Origin: Pedobacter sp. N36a
GTDB taxonomy: Bacteria > Bacteroidota > Bacteroidia > Sphingobacteriales > Sphingobacteriaceae
Direction of reading: 5' to 3'
DNA: 64,000 bases
Assembly: GCF_014472395.1 (NCBI RefSeq)
Contig: NZ_JACSZW010000008.1
Coordinates: 159,026 to 223,025, forward strand
The notes below the pieces were generated by a model, which had not been told where the DNA came from, ran no database searches, and was given only the letters and a program-made list of their open reading frames with translations. Shown here one piece after another: positions 1 through 9,590 of the stretch; position 1 is the stretch's first letter; each line of letters begins with the position of its first letter. The translations under genes were made by a program, and so were the position numbers.

Positions 1-1
1 T

Positions 2-70
2 GCAGTAGGAATGGGTTCTCTTCCAGGGCGTATTCCTGTAGAAGTAGAAGGCTTATTTGAATTGGTTTAA
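2..70 (+). CDS. C-terminal end of a RidA/YjgF-like protein (partial)
   Basis: Only the last 22 codons are in the window, so this is a 5'-truncated fragment ending in TAA. The tail has a glycine-rich stretch followed by IPVEVEGLFEL, which resembles the C-terminus of RidA-family enamine/imine deaminases, where a conserved VEIEA-type strand ends the fold. RidA proteins hydrolyse reactive enamine or imine intermediates made by PLP-dependent dehydratases. That would fit the PLP enzyme two genes downstream. The kinase gene starts 16 bp later, so the two are probably co-transcribed. The assignment rests on a short tail and is tentative. Confidence 0.45.
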   Translation, partial: AVGMGSLPGRIPVEVEGLFELV

Positions 71-86
71 GCTAATTTAGTCCCCC

Positions 87-1109
87 ATGAATGTGATTCC
101 ATGCATTACCTGTTTTGGCGAAATCTTATTGCGTTTCAATACCCAGATGGGACTGAGATTTATCCAGTCTGCCGCTTTAAATATCCATGTTGCCGGTGCA
201 GAAGCAAATGTTGCAGTGCTATTGGCTAGGTTAGGCCTAGAAAGCAGGATGCTGAGCAGGCTGCCTGATAATGATTTGGGAGAGATGGCGATCGCTGAGC
301 TGCGAAAATATGGCGTAAATACCCGTGGAATAATTAAAGGAGGGGAGCGTATTGGTACTTATTATGTGGAGAATGGCAATCATATCCGCCCAACTCAAGT
401 CATTTATGACCGTTCCGGTTCTTCTTTTTCTCAGCTAAAATCGGGTATGATCGACTGGGAAAAACAGCTGGAGGATACCACATTGTTTCATTGGTCGGGG
501 ATCGCAGCAGCGTTGTCTTCCAGCGCTACGGAAGTTTGTAAAGAGGCAATTACCTTGGCGCATCATAAAGGGATCACCATTTCTGCAGATTTCAACTATC
601 GCAGAAAACTATGGAATTACGGACAGGAGGCCAAAGAAGTGATGCCGGAATTACTCGCTTACTGCAGGGTGGCAGTAGCAGATCTGGACAGCGTGGCCAT
701 TTATTTTGGTATTAAAGCGGAGGCAAACCTATCGATAACCGATAAATTTGAACATTGCTTTTCCCTGCTTAAAGATAAAATGCCTTTGCTTCAAACTTTT
801 GCCATGAGCTTTAGAGTGGTAGAGGGCTTAAACCATGTTTATTTTTCGGGTTTAGCCCATGAAGGGAAGTTCTATTATTCTACGATTCATACGCTTCCCC
901 TGGTTACCGATCAGATTGGAACGGGAGATGCCTTTACTGCGGGGCTACTTTATGGTCTCTCTTTAGGTTTTAGTCCTGAAAAAATGATCAACTGGGCAAC
1001 AGCCTGCGGCGTCATGAAACAAAGCGTGCATGGAGATTGGGCATTGATCAATAAGGCCGAAATTGAATCATTTATACAAAGTGGAATTTCCACTAAAATC
1101 AATAGGTAA
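87..1109 (+). CDS. PfkB-family sugar kinase, 2-keto-3-deoxygluconate kinase-like
   Basis: This 340-residue protein is a ribokinase/PfkB-type carbohydrate kinase. The N-terminus carries the GEILLRF strand and an AGAEANVAVLLARLG stretch, typical of the substrate-binding lid and first PfkB signature. The second signature, GTGDAFTAGLLYG, lies near residues 278-290, with Asp281 as the expected catalytic base. Family members closest in layout phosphorylate 2-keto-3-deoxygluconate to KDPG, but fructose or another keto-acid cannot be excluded. It follows the RidA-like tail by 16 bp and precedes the PLP enzyme by 24 bp, so an operon is likely. No promoter of its own is evident. Confidence 0.8.
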   Translation: MNVIPCITCFGEILLRFNTQMGLRFIQSAALNIHVAGAEANVAVLLARLGLESRMLSRLPDNDLGEMAIAELRKYGVNTRGIIKGGERIGTYYVENGNHIRPTQVIYDRSGSSFSQLKSGMIDWEKQLEDTTLFHWSGIAAALSSSATEVCKEAITLAHHKGITISADFNYRRKLWNYGQEAKEVMPELLAYCRVAVADLDSVAIYFGIKAEANLSITDKFEHCFSLLKDKMPLLQTFAMSFRVVEGLNHVYFSGLAHEGKFYYSTIHTLPLVTDQIGTGDAFTAGLLYGLSLGFSPEKMINWATACGVMKQSVHGDWALINKAEIESFIQSGISTKINR

Positions 1110-1133
1110 AACCTTGTAAATAAATACGGAACC

Positions 1134-2240
1134 ATGGAAAACTGGCAGGAGATCTCTAATTTGGATCAATATGATACCCCTTTATTTGTGGTGTATGAAG
1201 ACCGCATCAAACAGAATATTGAAATGGCAATTGACTTGCTTTCTGGCGATGTATCCAGGTTTCGGCCGCACATTAAGACCCATAAAATGGGCGAAGTACT
1301 CCAGATTTTCGCCGGCTACGGCATTCATAAAATTAAGTGCGCAACCATTGCAGAGGCAGAACTTGCGGCTTTAAATGGAATGACAGATGTGATGATTGCG
1401 TATCAGCCTGTAGGCTTTAAGATTCATAGGCTGATGTCGCTGATCGCTACTTTTCCTGAATGTTCGTTCTCATGTTTGGTTGATAACCTGGATACGGCGA
1501 GGGTGATTGCAGCTACAGCAATGGGCCAGGAAGTAAAAGTCTATCTTGATCTAAATACCGGAATGAATAGGACGGGCTTTCCGGCTTCAGAAGATGTGGT
1601 TGCTTTTGTAAATGATTTAAATGAAATCAGTGGTTTGAAGTTTATGGGCTTACATATATACGATGGCCATATCCATGATCCCGATCCGGCAGTCCGTGTC
1701 GCGCGTGCCAAACCAGCGATGGAGAAAGTGCTTGCAGATGCGGATGAACTGATCAAGCAGGGGGTTAAGGAGCTTAAGATCGTAGCCGGAGGCTCCAATA
1801 CATTCTCTTATTATGCTGGGATAGATAGGTTGGAGTGCAGTCCGGGAACCTTTGTGTTTTGGGATGAAAATTACACCAGATTATTGCCGGAATTGACGTT
1901 TAAACCTGCTGCGGTATTGATCTGCAGTGTGATTTCATTACCGGCACCCGGGCTTTTATGTGTCGATTTAGGCTATAAGTCGGTCTCTTCCGAAAACCCG
2001 ATAGAGAAGCGGGTAGCTTTTTCATGGAACCCAGACCTGACGCCAGCTGGACATTCCGAAGAACACCTGACTGTGAAACATATCGGACCAAAAGTTTATA
2101 AAGTTGGAGACCGGATTTATGGCCTCCCATATCATGTTTGCCCTTCCTGTGCACTATATGAAGAGGCGCAGGTAGTCAACGATCACCAGATTGAAAAAAG
2201 CTGGAGAATCAAAGCCAGGGATAAAAAGATCTCTATCTAA
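1134..2240 (+). CDS. D-threonine aldolase-family (fold-type III) PLP enzyme
   Basis: The 368-residue protein has the N-terminal alanine-racemase-like TIM barrel of D-threonine aldolases and D-serine or D-glucosaminate dehydratases. The PLP lysine motif RPHIKTHK is at residues 44-51, with Lys48 as the likely Schiff-base lysine. A HxC metal site, His334-Val-Cys336, is in the C-terminal domain, as in metal-activated members such as D-serine dehydratase. Known family reactions include retro-aldol cleavage of D-3-hydroxy amino acids and dehydration of D-hydroxy amino acids. Next to a KDG-type kinase and a GntP permease, a D-glucosaminate dehydratase is attractive, but this is inference. Its stop codon directly abuts the stop of the convergent DeoR gene. 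Confidence 0.8.
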   Translation: MENWQEISNLDQYDTPLFVVYEDRIKQNIEMAIDLLSGDVSRFRPHIKTHKMGEVLQIFAGYGIHKIKCATIAEAELAALNGMTDVMIAYQPVGFKIHRLMSLIATFPECSFSCLVDNLDTARVIAATAMGQEVKVYLDLNTGMNRTGFPASEDVVAFVNDLNEISGLKFMGLHIYDGHIHDPDPAVRVARAKPAMEKVLADADELIKQGVKELKIVAGGSNTFSYYAGIDRLECSPGTFVFWDENYTRLLPELTFKPAAVLICSVISLPAPGLLCVDLGYKSVSSENPIEKRVAFSWNPDLTPAGHSEEHLTVKHIGPKVYKVGDRIYGLPYHVCPSCALYEEAQVVNDHQIEKSWRIKARDKKISI

Positions 2241-3017
2241 TTATAAGAAATTAAGGTTTGGATTTGCCCGTTTATAAGGATCAAGTAAGCGGGCATCTGC
2301 TGGAAGCTCCGTCACAATATAATCCACTTCTGATAAGTTGGCAATTTTGATCTTCATCGTAGAATTAAGTTTCTCTGAAATGGACACGATCGCTACCTTA
2401 TCAGAAGAAGCGAGCATGGCCTTTTTCACCTGAACCGTATCCCAGTCAGAGTCAGAAAAGCCACCTTCAATATCCAGTGCATTTGTACCTAGGATGCAGA
2501 GGTCGGTTTTAAGGTGAGAGAGCTGGTTGAATACATCTCCGCTGAAGCACATTTGGCTATAGGTAGAAATCTGCCCACCAAGCATAATCGTCCTGACATT
2601 AGGCTTGTCCAGTAATTCTACTGCCGATAAAACACTGGCGGTCACAATGGTGATTCTCAGGTTTCCCGGAATAAGTTTAATGAATTCCCTGATGGTGGTA
2701 CCGCCGCCAAGCAGCAACAGCATGTCTTTTTTTAGTAATGGCAATAACTTTTGAGCAATCGTAATTTTATCGTCCTGCGAATACGCCTTTTGCTCAGAAG
2801 TATGATGGTACGCACTGGCCATTGCTCCACCCTTTACCTTGATCACCAGGTTTTCTTTTTCCAGCTCATTAATGTCTCTTCTGATGGTATCTTCAGAAAC
2901 ATTGACGATCAATGCCAAATGTTCAAATGTGGCGCGGGTATGGATATTAATTTCTTTAACAATGAGCTGCTTGCGCTGTGCTTTTGTTAATGGAGCTGGT
3001 TGTTGGTCGTTAGTCAT
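2241..3017 (-). CDS. DeoR/GlpR-family transcriptional repressor
   Basis: This 258-residue regulator has an N-terminal winged helix-turn-helix (residues about 12-65) with the DeoR recognition segment VSEDTIRRDINELE, followed by a DeoRC sensor domain. The sensor contains the GGGTTIREFIKLIP loop that usually binds a phosphorylated sugar effector. Proteins of this family repress sugar or sugar-acid catabolic operons until a phosphosugar accumulates. It is tail-to-tail with the PLP-enzyme gene, with no intergenic base, and is followed on its own upstream side by the first GH20 gene. It probably controls the surrounding amino-sugar/sugar-acid genes. The effector is unknown. Confidence 0.85.
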   Translation of the reverse strand: MTNDQQPAPLTKAQRKQLIVKEINIHTRATFEHLALIVNVSEDTIRRDINELEKENLVIKVKGGAMASAYHHTSEQKAYSQDDKITIAQKLLPLLKKDMLLLLGGGTTIREFIKLIPGNLRITIVTASVLSAVELLDKPNVRTIMLGGQISTYSQMCFSGDVFNQLSHLKTDLCILGTNALDIEGGFSDSDWDTVQVKKAMLASSDKVAIVSISEKLNSTMKIKIANLSEVDYIVTELPADARLLDPYKRANPNLNFL

Positions 3018-3076
3018 TACTAATGATATAATTACAATAATACGGCTTAATTATAAAAAATAGGCAATTTTTGTAC

Positions 3077-5671
3077 TTATGGTAGCTGTTTAGGGCTTGC
3101 TGTCCAATTCTCCTCCGGACGGATGGAGCTTGTTTTTCCAGCCCTTCCTTTACTATCAAACGTACGGAACCTGATGGAGCCTTTTGCTGGAATTGGTTTG
3201 GTATAAACCGGGCTTTTTATGGTGGGTTCGGAGTTGTCTGTCGTATACCTGATGGTTAAACCAGGGAACTGAATGTTCAAATATACTTCGCCGTCTTTAA
3301 CTTGGGCACCGGCAGGAGGGAGCCTGTAATTCATCGATTCAAATGCCGCATCAATTCTTGGCAGTTCTTTTTTGCCAACTACATTTACAAATTGCGACCA
3401 GGCGCGGTTGTACAATTGTTTTCTTTTGATAGAATCCGGCTCATTTGCCCATTCCGGATCGGCAGCCCAGGCTCTTTCAGCTAAGCCCAGCAATTTTGGC
3501 AGGATCATATATTCCAAATCTTTCGATCCTTTGATCGTTTCACTCCATAATAAACCCTGTAAACCAACGATGTTCGACTTTCCTTTAGCAGTTAAACGTT
3601 CTTTCGAATCGTAAAAACCTTCTTTTAAGGTATTGCCGAATTTGTCTTTATTGGAATTTAGAAAAGAATTGAAGGGAATGAAATTGAAAGCCTTGTCGAT
3701 ATCGGCATATTCTCCCCAGTAATAACCAGGTTCATCGAATGATTTTTGATAAGCCATGTCGAAATAGAAATTACTCACACCACCCAATATGACTTTATAA
3801 CCCACATTCGCCAGACGGTAAGCAAGGTCTTCCGCACCCCATCCAATGATGTTGTTCCATACATTTAAATGAATGTTTTTATCGGCCAGTCCCGGATTGA
3901 TCACATAAGATTTCTTTCCATTGGCAACTACAGGCTGCATCCCCACTTCTTCCCAGCCGGATAAATACAAATTCTTTTTCTGCAGCATGTCGTGCAGGCG
4001 GGAGTAAAAATACGCCCATAAACCGTTCACATCTTTTAATTCTGGATGGGCTTTTACAAACGCCAAACTGGTTGGAGAAGCTTCCCATGCGCCATCAGGA
4101 ACTTCATCACCACCAAAATGTATGGTCTCCAGCGGTGCATTTGCTGCTTTATACATGGCCATGATCTCGTCAGTCACTTTTTCCATAAAATTATAGGCGG
4201 AAGGAAGAGCCGGATCAATCACATTGTCGTTCCAATTTTGTACGGAACGGTAAGTAGAACGATCGTTGAGGTCTTGCAAAAGATATTCCGCTGCGGCTTC
4301 CGGTTTGCCAGCTTTTATTAGTCTGTGGTAACGGGTTTCCATAGCGCGGACAGCTGCTCTGGCGTGTCCTGGAGCTTCAATTTCTGGAATCACACGGATG
4401 TGTCTGGCATTGGCGTGTTTTAGAATCGCGATGAAATCAGCAGTACTGTAATGGCCAGTCCCGTGTGGATTGTTCAAAAATGGGCCAGAACCAAATGATG
4501 GAATCAAATGATTGGCATTAGTGTCCATAGGATGTCCTCTTCTTGAACCAATTTCGATCAGTTCAGGCAAGCCTTGAATTTCCAGTCTCCAACCTTCATC
4601 GTCATTTAAATGAAAGTGTAAAACGTTCAGTTTATACATCCCCATCAGGTCTAAAAGTTTGATGATTTCTTCCTTAGTCTGGAAGTTTCTCGCTACATCG
4701 ATCATCAATCCCCTGAATGGGAAACGTGGCTGATCTTGGACCACTGCATTCTGAATGGTAATACTGGCTGCTTTTACGCCTCTTTTTTGTGGAGGGAAAG
4801 TGCTGAGTAAGGATTGAATGCCATAGAATATACCTGTTGGATCAGCAGCACTGATCACTAGATTGTTTTGGTTGATCTGGAGTACATAACCTTCTTTTGC
4901 AATTGATTTATCCATTTTTAACAGAATGGTTTTGCCATTTGCTACCTTTCCTGCAGACAACAGCACATTTAGTTTTTCCTTTAGGAAGTTTTTTTCATTG
5001 TTAAACGATGGATCTGCCGTTATTTTTACCCCTAGATCCAGGGTAAAACTGCCGTTCTTTTTTTCATAGGTTACCGGAGTCGGGAATACCTTTTGAAGGT
5101 CTTTTTCCGGTAGGTTAGCAATATTTTTATTCTCTTCGTAGATAAGTTCGGGAGTGATAGCAGGCACACGATCCTGTTTATTTCTTGCAAATTGTGCCGG
5201 ACTGTTAGAAGGAATAGCCTTTACATTTTTTATAGGAATAGGCTTTTTAGGATCATGATCATAGATCAGGTAAAAACCTTCCGGGGCATCGGTGAAATTT
5301 ACTGCCCAATCGCCGGACGCAAACTCAATATTTACGGAAGCTCCGTTACTAATAGGGACGAATCTATCGGTCGGACGGATGTAATACAGATCTCCATTGA
5401 CATGCACAATATCAACTTCAGCGCTTACCGTTTTGGTAAGAATTCTTCTTGCAAAATTGAAGTATAGCTTCCAGTCTTTGTTCGTTAAAGGAATTGCACT
5501 GTTATTTTGGATGTTCAATCCAGAAAGGAATTGACCTGCACCAGCATGGCTATTTTCTATTATTTGCCAATTAATTGCAATGTTTTTTGCATCTGTTGCG
5601 TCTTTTTGCGCTTGAGCAGGAGCAAAGAGCGCCCATAAAACCATAGGGAACAGTAACAGTAGTCTTCTCAT
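3077..5671 (-). CDS. Secreted GH20 beta-N-acetylhexosaminidase with CHB_HEX domains
   Basis: This 864-residue enzyme begins with a Sec signal peptide (about 22 residues, ending AQAQ). The order of domains appears to be an N-terminal CHB_HEX carbohydrate-binding domain (about 30-165), a GH20b domain (about 190-310), the catalytic GH20 barrel (about 315-750) and a C-terminal chitobiase-like beta domain with RYTTDNSEPT. The catalytic HFGGDE motif places the Asp-Glu pair at 522-523; Glu is the acid/base and Asp orients the substrate N-acetyl group. The family removes terminal GlcNAc or GalNAc from chitooligosaccharides or glycans, here in the periplasm or at the surface. It is divergent from the second GH20 gene. 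Confidence 0.93.
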   Translation of the reverse strand: MRRLLLLFPMVLWALFAPAQAQKDATDAKNIAINWQIIENSHAGAGQFLSGLNIQNNSAIPLTNKDWKLYFNFARRILTKTVSAEVDIVHVNGDLYYIRPTDRFVPISNGASVNIEFASGDWAVNFTDAPEGFYLIYDHDPKKPIPIKNVKAIPSNSPAQFARNKQDRVPAITPELIYEENKNIANLPEKDLQKVFPTPVTYEKKNGSFTLDLGVKITADPSFNNEKNFLKEKLNVLLSAGKVANGKTILLKMDKSIAKEGYVLQINQNNLVISAADPTGIFYGIQSLLSTFPPQKRGVKAASITIQNAVVQDQPRFPFRGLMIDVARNFQTKEEIIKLLDLMGMYKLNVLHFHLNDDEGWRLEIQGLPELIEIGSRRGHPMDTNANHLIPSFGSGPFLNNPHGTGHYSTADFIAILKHANARHIRVIPEIEAPGHARAAVRAMETRYHRLIKAGKPEAAAEYLLQDLNDRSTYRSVQNWNDNVIDPALPSAYNFMEKVTDEIMAMYKAANAPLETIHFGGDEVPDGAWEASPTSLAFVKAHPELKDVNGLWAYFYSRLHDMLQKKNLYLSGWEEVGMQPVVANGKKSYVINPGLADKNIHLNVWNNIIGWGAEDLAYRLANVGYKVILGGVSNFYFDMAYQKSFDEPGYYWGEYADIDKAFNFIPFNSFLNSNKDKFGNTLKEGFYDSKERLTAKGKSNIVGLQGLLWSETIKGSKDLEYMILPKLLGLAERAWAADPEWANEPDSIKRKQLYNRAWSQFVNVVGKKELPRIDAAFESMNYRLPPAGAQVKDGEVYLNIQFPGLTIRYTTDNSEPTIKSPVYTKPIPAKGSIRFRTFDSKGRAGKTSSIRPEENWTASPKQLP

Positions 5672-5781
5672 TTTTATACTGATTAATTAGCCTAATATAG
5701 TATTTCCATCATTAACCTGCAAGCCAAAGAACTTCTTGTGAATAAATTAATTGAGGAGCAGAAACTTAATTATTTAATTCT

Positions 5782-5789
5782 TATGTTTG
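5782..5789 (+). promoter_or_regulatory. Candidate -7 box for the second GH20 and gntP operon
   Basis: TATGTTTG matches the Bacteroidota -7 consensus TAnnTTTG. Transcription from it would begin near 5795, after the GTG at 5794, which supports the downstream ATG at 5815 as the start of the GH20 gene. No TTTG is seen 19 bp upstream, so the -33 element is missing or weak. Confidence 0.4.
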
Positions 5790-5814
5790 AAATGTGTATT
5801 TTATTGCAAAAAAT

Positions 5815-8199
5815 ATGCAAACCAAATGTGCAAGTATGATTTTCGGAAACAAACGGAACAACAAGGGTCGATATTTGAAGCTCAGCTTTAAACTGATCTT
5901 GACGGTGGCATTACTATTCTCAGGTAAAGCATTACATGCTCAGGATTCCTTATTTCGGGTGATTCCAGAACCAGTTTATGCAAAAAGCACGGGTCTGAAA
6001 ACATTTATCCATCTAGAAACCGCTATTTATTACCAGGAGTCTTTAGCTGCCAATGCAGCCTTGCTCAATGAAGCTATCCGTTCTTATACTGGTTACGCCC
6101 TGCTTTTACGTCCGCAGACTGAAAATATAATAGCGGATACCATCGGTTTTGGGAAAAGGCGGACTACCGTTCGGCAGGTGATACTTGCACTGGATTCCGT
6201 AAAAGTAAAAGAAAAAAGTGGTTACCAATTGACCATTCAGGACCATAAAATTGCCATAGTTGGACATGATCCTGCTGGTGTATTTTATGGCATTCAATCG
6301 TTGATCCAGCTCTTGTCGCGTTCCGAAAAAAATATATTGTCCCTGCCTCAGGGAATGATTAAGGATTATCCCCGATTTAATTATAGAGGAATGCACCTGG
6401 ATGTAGGCAGGCATTTATACAGCGTTGATTTTCTGAAAAGGTTTATCGATCTACTCTCTCTTTATAAATTCAATGTGTTGCATTGGCACCTGACAGAAGA
6501 TCAGGGCTGGCGCATAGAAATAAAGAAGTATCCTAAGCTGCAATCTATTGCTGCATGGCGATCAGGAACGATTATCGGCCATAAAAAAGAAAGCCCACAT
6601 ATTTTTGATGGGAAGAAATACGGCGGATATTATACACAGGAACAGATTAAAGAAGTGGTGGCTTATGCAGGTTCCAAATATGTAAACGTATTGCCAGAGA
6701 TCGAAATGCCTGGGCATGCATTGGCAGCGCTGACCGCTTATCCAGAATTAGGGTGTACTGGCGGACCTTATCAGACCGCGCAGTTCTGGGGCGTATTTGA
6801 TGATGTTTTTTGTGCCGGTAATGAACAGGTTTACACATTTATGGAGGATGTGCTGGATGAAGTAATCAGCCTTTTTCCTTATACCTATATCCACATTGGT
6901 GGCGATGAATGCCCTAAATTAAAATGGGAGCATTGCCCGAAATGTCAAAAGCGCATCAAAGCCGAAGGCCTTAAAGATGAACATGAAATGCAGGGTTATT
7001 TTATGAAGCGTATAGAACGTTATCTGACAGGTAAAAATAAAATAGCCATAGGCTGGGATGAGGTGTTGGAAGGTGGGATCTCTAAAAGTACCACGATCAT
7101 GAATTGGAGGGGAGAGCAGAATGGTATTGCAGCGGCAAAAGCGGGGTATGAGGTGATTATGACTCCAGAAAATTTGCTATATCTGGATTATTACCAGAGT
7201 TTAAATAAGAACGAGCCCATAGCGGCAGGAAATTATACACCATTATCAAAAGTTTACGCTTATGAACCTGTTCCTGATGCACTGAGCTCGGAAGAAGCAG
7301 GATACATTAAAGGAATTCAGGCAGGGGTCTGGACAGAATATATGCGTGATGAAAAACACCTGGAATATATGGTTTTTCCGCGTGCATTGGCCGTGTCGGA
7401 AATCGCCTGGTCCGAGAGAGGAAGAAAAAACTACTCCTGGTTTTTAAAGAAATTGCGCCATCAGGAAGTATTGCTAAAAAAGAATAAGGTGAATTATTTC
7501 CCTTATTTTGAGGAGCTGACGACAGAATCGAAGAATGAAGTAGGGCAGACCGCAACGCTTGCGCTAAAAACCACTTTACCTAAGGCATTGATCAGATACA
7601 CCACTGATGGTTCAAAACCTGTGGCCAGCAGTAAATTGTACCAGCAGCCAATTTTATTAGACAGCTCAATGGAGCTGAACGCGCAGCTATTTGTAGGAAA
7701 ACAGTCAACAGGCAGGGTGTTTAACCAGCAGTTTCAATATCACTTGGGTTCGCAAAAGAAAATTACCTTAGTAAATCCGCCAGCAGGAAAATATGCTTTT
7801 CCAGCAAACCTCTTATTAAATGGAATGGAAGGGCATCATCGGTTCAATGACGGTCAGTGGTTAGGCTTTAGCGGGAAAGATCTGGATGCAGTGGTAGACT
7901 TGGCTAAATTGACATCGGTATCCAGTATTGGAATCAATATCCTAAATTACCATTGGCAGCGGATGTGGGCACCAACACGATTACGTTTCTTAGTGTCAGC
8001 AGATGGAACAAATTTTAAAGAAATATATACCAAAGATAATTTTGAAAAAGATGGGATCAATAAAATTCAGATCCGTTTCCCTGCTGAACAGGTACGATAT
8101 GTACGGGTAGTTGGAGAAAATGTAGGAACTATTCCGAAAGGATCTTATGGAGAAGGAGAAAAGGCCTGGCTGATGGCAGATGAAATTATAATCAAATAA
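5815..8199 (+). CDS. Secreted GH20 beta-N-acetylhexosaminidase with C-terminal F5/8-type domain
   Basis: From the ATG at 5815 the protein has 794 residues; an in-frame GTG at 5794 would add seven but lies at or before the likely transcription start. A signal peptide ends near ALHAQ. A GH20b domain is followed by the catalytic barrel with YIHIGGDE (Asp364-Glu365 from this start). Next come a chitobiase-C-like domain (IRYTTDGSKP) and, over the last 130 residues or so, a discoidin/F5-8 type C domain that probably binds carbohydrate. It lacks the CHB_HEX domain of its divergent neighbour, so the two enzymes are not recent duplicates and may have different substrates. The permease gene starts 12 bp downstream, implying one operon. 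Confidence 0.92.
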   Translation: MQTKCASMIFGNKRNNKGRYLKLSFKLILTVALLFSGKALHAQDSLFRVIPEPVYAKSTGLKTFIHLETAIYYQESLAANAALLNEAIRSYTGYALLLRPQTENIIADTIGFGKRRTTVRQVILALDSVKVKEKSGYQLTIQDHKIAIVGHDPAGVFYGIQSLIQLLSRSEKNILSLPQGMIKDYPRFNYRGMHLDVGRHLYSVDFLKRFIDLLSLYKFNVLHWHLTEDQGWRIEIKKYPKLQSIAAWRSGTIIGHKKESPHIFDGKKYGGYYTQEQIKEVVAYAGSKYVNVLPEIEMPGHALAALTAYPELGCTGGPYQTAQFWGVFDDVFCAGNEQVYTFMEDVLDEVISLFPYTYIHIGGDECPKLKWEHCPKCQKRIKAEGLKDEHEMQGYFMKRIERYLTGKNKIAIGWDEVLEGGISKSTTIMNWRGEQNGIAAAKAGYEVIMTPENLLYLDYYQSLNKNEPIAAGNYTPLSKVYAYEPVPDALSSEEAGYIKGIQAGVWTEYMRDEKHLEYMVFPRALAVSEIAWSERGRKNYSWFLKKLRHQEVLLKKNKVNYFPYFEELTTESKNEVGQTATLALKTTLPKALIRYTTDGSKPVASSKLYQQPILLDSSMELNAQLFVGKQSTGRVFNQQFQYHLGSQKKITLVNPPAGKYAFPANLLLNGMEGHHRFNDGQWLGFSGKDLDAVVDLAKLTSVSSIGINILNYHWQRMWAPTRLRFLVSADGTNFKEIYTKDNFEKDGINKIQIRFPAEQVRYVRVVGENVGTIPKGSYGEGEKAWLMADEIIIK

Positions 8200-8211
8200 A
8201 ACCCCCAATTC

Positions 8212-9525
8212 ATGACCTTATTTATTGTTGTAGGCGCTATACTCTTACTTGTTTTATTGACCACCTGGGGCAAAATAAATGCTTTCATAGCTTTTTTATT
8301 AGTTTCCATTCTAGCTGGGATCTTATTAGGAATTCCCCTATCAGGGATCACGAAATCTTTACAAAAAGGAGTAGGAGATATTTTGGGATCATTGGTGATG
8401 GTGATCGTATTTGGTGCCATGCTGGGTAAATTGGTGGCCGCAAGTGGTGCAGCGCAAAAAATTGCTTCGGTCATGATGAAGATCTTTGGGCCTAAATACA
8501 TTCAATGGGGCTTGATGACTACTGGGTTTATTATCGGAATTCCATTGTTTTATAATGTCGGTTTTGTATTGATGGTGCCTTTAATCTTTTCGGTGGTGTA
8601 CAAGTATAAGTTGCCTGCCGTGTATCTGGGGCTGCCAATGCTGGCCGCGTTATCGGTCACACATGGCTTTTTGCCGCCTCACCCTTCTCCGGCGGCATTG
8701 GTGCTGCAGTTTCATGCTAATATGGGCATGACGATGTTTTACGGGATTCTATTGGCCATTCCTGCCATTGTGATTGCCGGGCCAATATACTCCAGGACAT
8801 TAAAGGACATTGTGGCCGTTCCTTTGAAAACGTTTCAATCGGATGATTTACCGGAAGAGCAGCTGCCTACTGCCAGAAACAGTTTCATTTCCGCTTTATT
8901 ACCTGTCATCGTAATGGCCCTGACTACAGTAGGTGTCTTGCTGTTTAAAGATTATACTGCAGTGACGAGCTTTGCTGGATTCTTAGCAGAACCTTCGATT
9001 GTGATGCTGCTTACCCTTTGCGTAACTACTTTCACACTAGGAATTAAAATGGGTAAAAGCATGAAACAGGTGATGTCAATTTATGGTGAGGCAGTTAAAG
9101 ACATTGCCATGATTTTACTGATTATTGCAGGCTCTGGAGCATTAAAGCAAATCCTTTCAGATAGTGGGGTAAGTGTAGAAATTGGTAATGTATTAGCCGC
9201 ATGGTCGATTGAACCTTTATTTTTAGGTTGGCTGATCGCAGCAGTTATTCGGGTATGCCTGGGCTCTGCGACAGTAGCAGGCTTAACAGCTGCAGGGATT
9301 ATTGCACCATTAATGGTCAATTCGACTGTGAATCCAGAACTAATGGTACTTTCTATTGGCGCAGGAAGTTTAATGTTTTCCCATGTAAATGATCCCGGAT
9401 TCTGGATGTTTAAGGAGTATTTTAACCTCAGTATTAAAGAAACGGTCCGCTCCTGGTCGGTGATGGAAACGCTGGTAGCGGTGATTGGCTTGTTTGGTGT
9501 ACTGATCTTAAACCAAATCATTTAA
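8212..9525 (+). CDS. GntP-family gluconate/sugar-acid:H+ symporter
   Basis: The 437-residue protein is almost entirely hydrophobic segments, about 12 membrane helices, and carries GntP-family hallmarks such as GIPLFYNVGFVLMVPL and THGFLPPHPSPAAL. GntP transporters import gluconate, fructuronate or related sugar acids across the inner membrane with protons; some take up D-serine. It follows the GH20 gene by 12 bp, which is unusual for a gluconate transporter. That linkage suggests a substrate derived from amino sugars, such as glucosaminate, but the substrate cannot be read from sequence. The gene encodes the full expected length. Confidence 0.88.
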   Translation: MTLFIVVGAILLLVLLTTWGKINAFIAFLLVSILAGILLGIPLSGITKSLQKGVGDILGSLVMVIVFGAMLGKLVAASGAAQKIASVMMKIFGPKYIQWGLMTTGFIIGIPLFYNVGFVLMVPLIFSVVYKYKLPAVYLGLPMLAALSVTHGFLPPHPSPAALVLQFHANMGMTMFYGILLAIPAIVIAGPIYSRTLKDIVAVPLKTFQSDDLPEEQLPTARNSFISALLPVIVMALTTVGVLLFKDYTAVTSFAGFLAEPSIVMLLTLCVTTFTLGIKMGKSMKQVMSIYGEAVKDIAMILLIIAGSGALKQILSDSGVSVEIGNVLAAWSIEPLFLGWLIAAVIRVCLGSATVAGLTAAGIIAPLMVNSTVNPELMVLSIGAGSLMFSHVNDPGFWMFKEYFNLSIKETVRSWSVMETLVAVIGLFGVLILNQII

Positions 9526-9590
9526 AAAAGCTGATCGATTAATCCAATAGAATGGTCTGGCAGTAGCGGTAACTTCGCTTTTCCTGATAA

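Noticed and set aside
9081..9521. 146-codon minus-strand ORF opposite gntP
   Set aside because: It overlaps transmembrane segments of the permease and has no independent start signal or motif.
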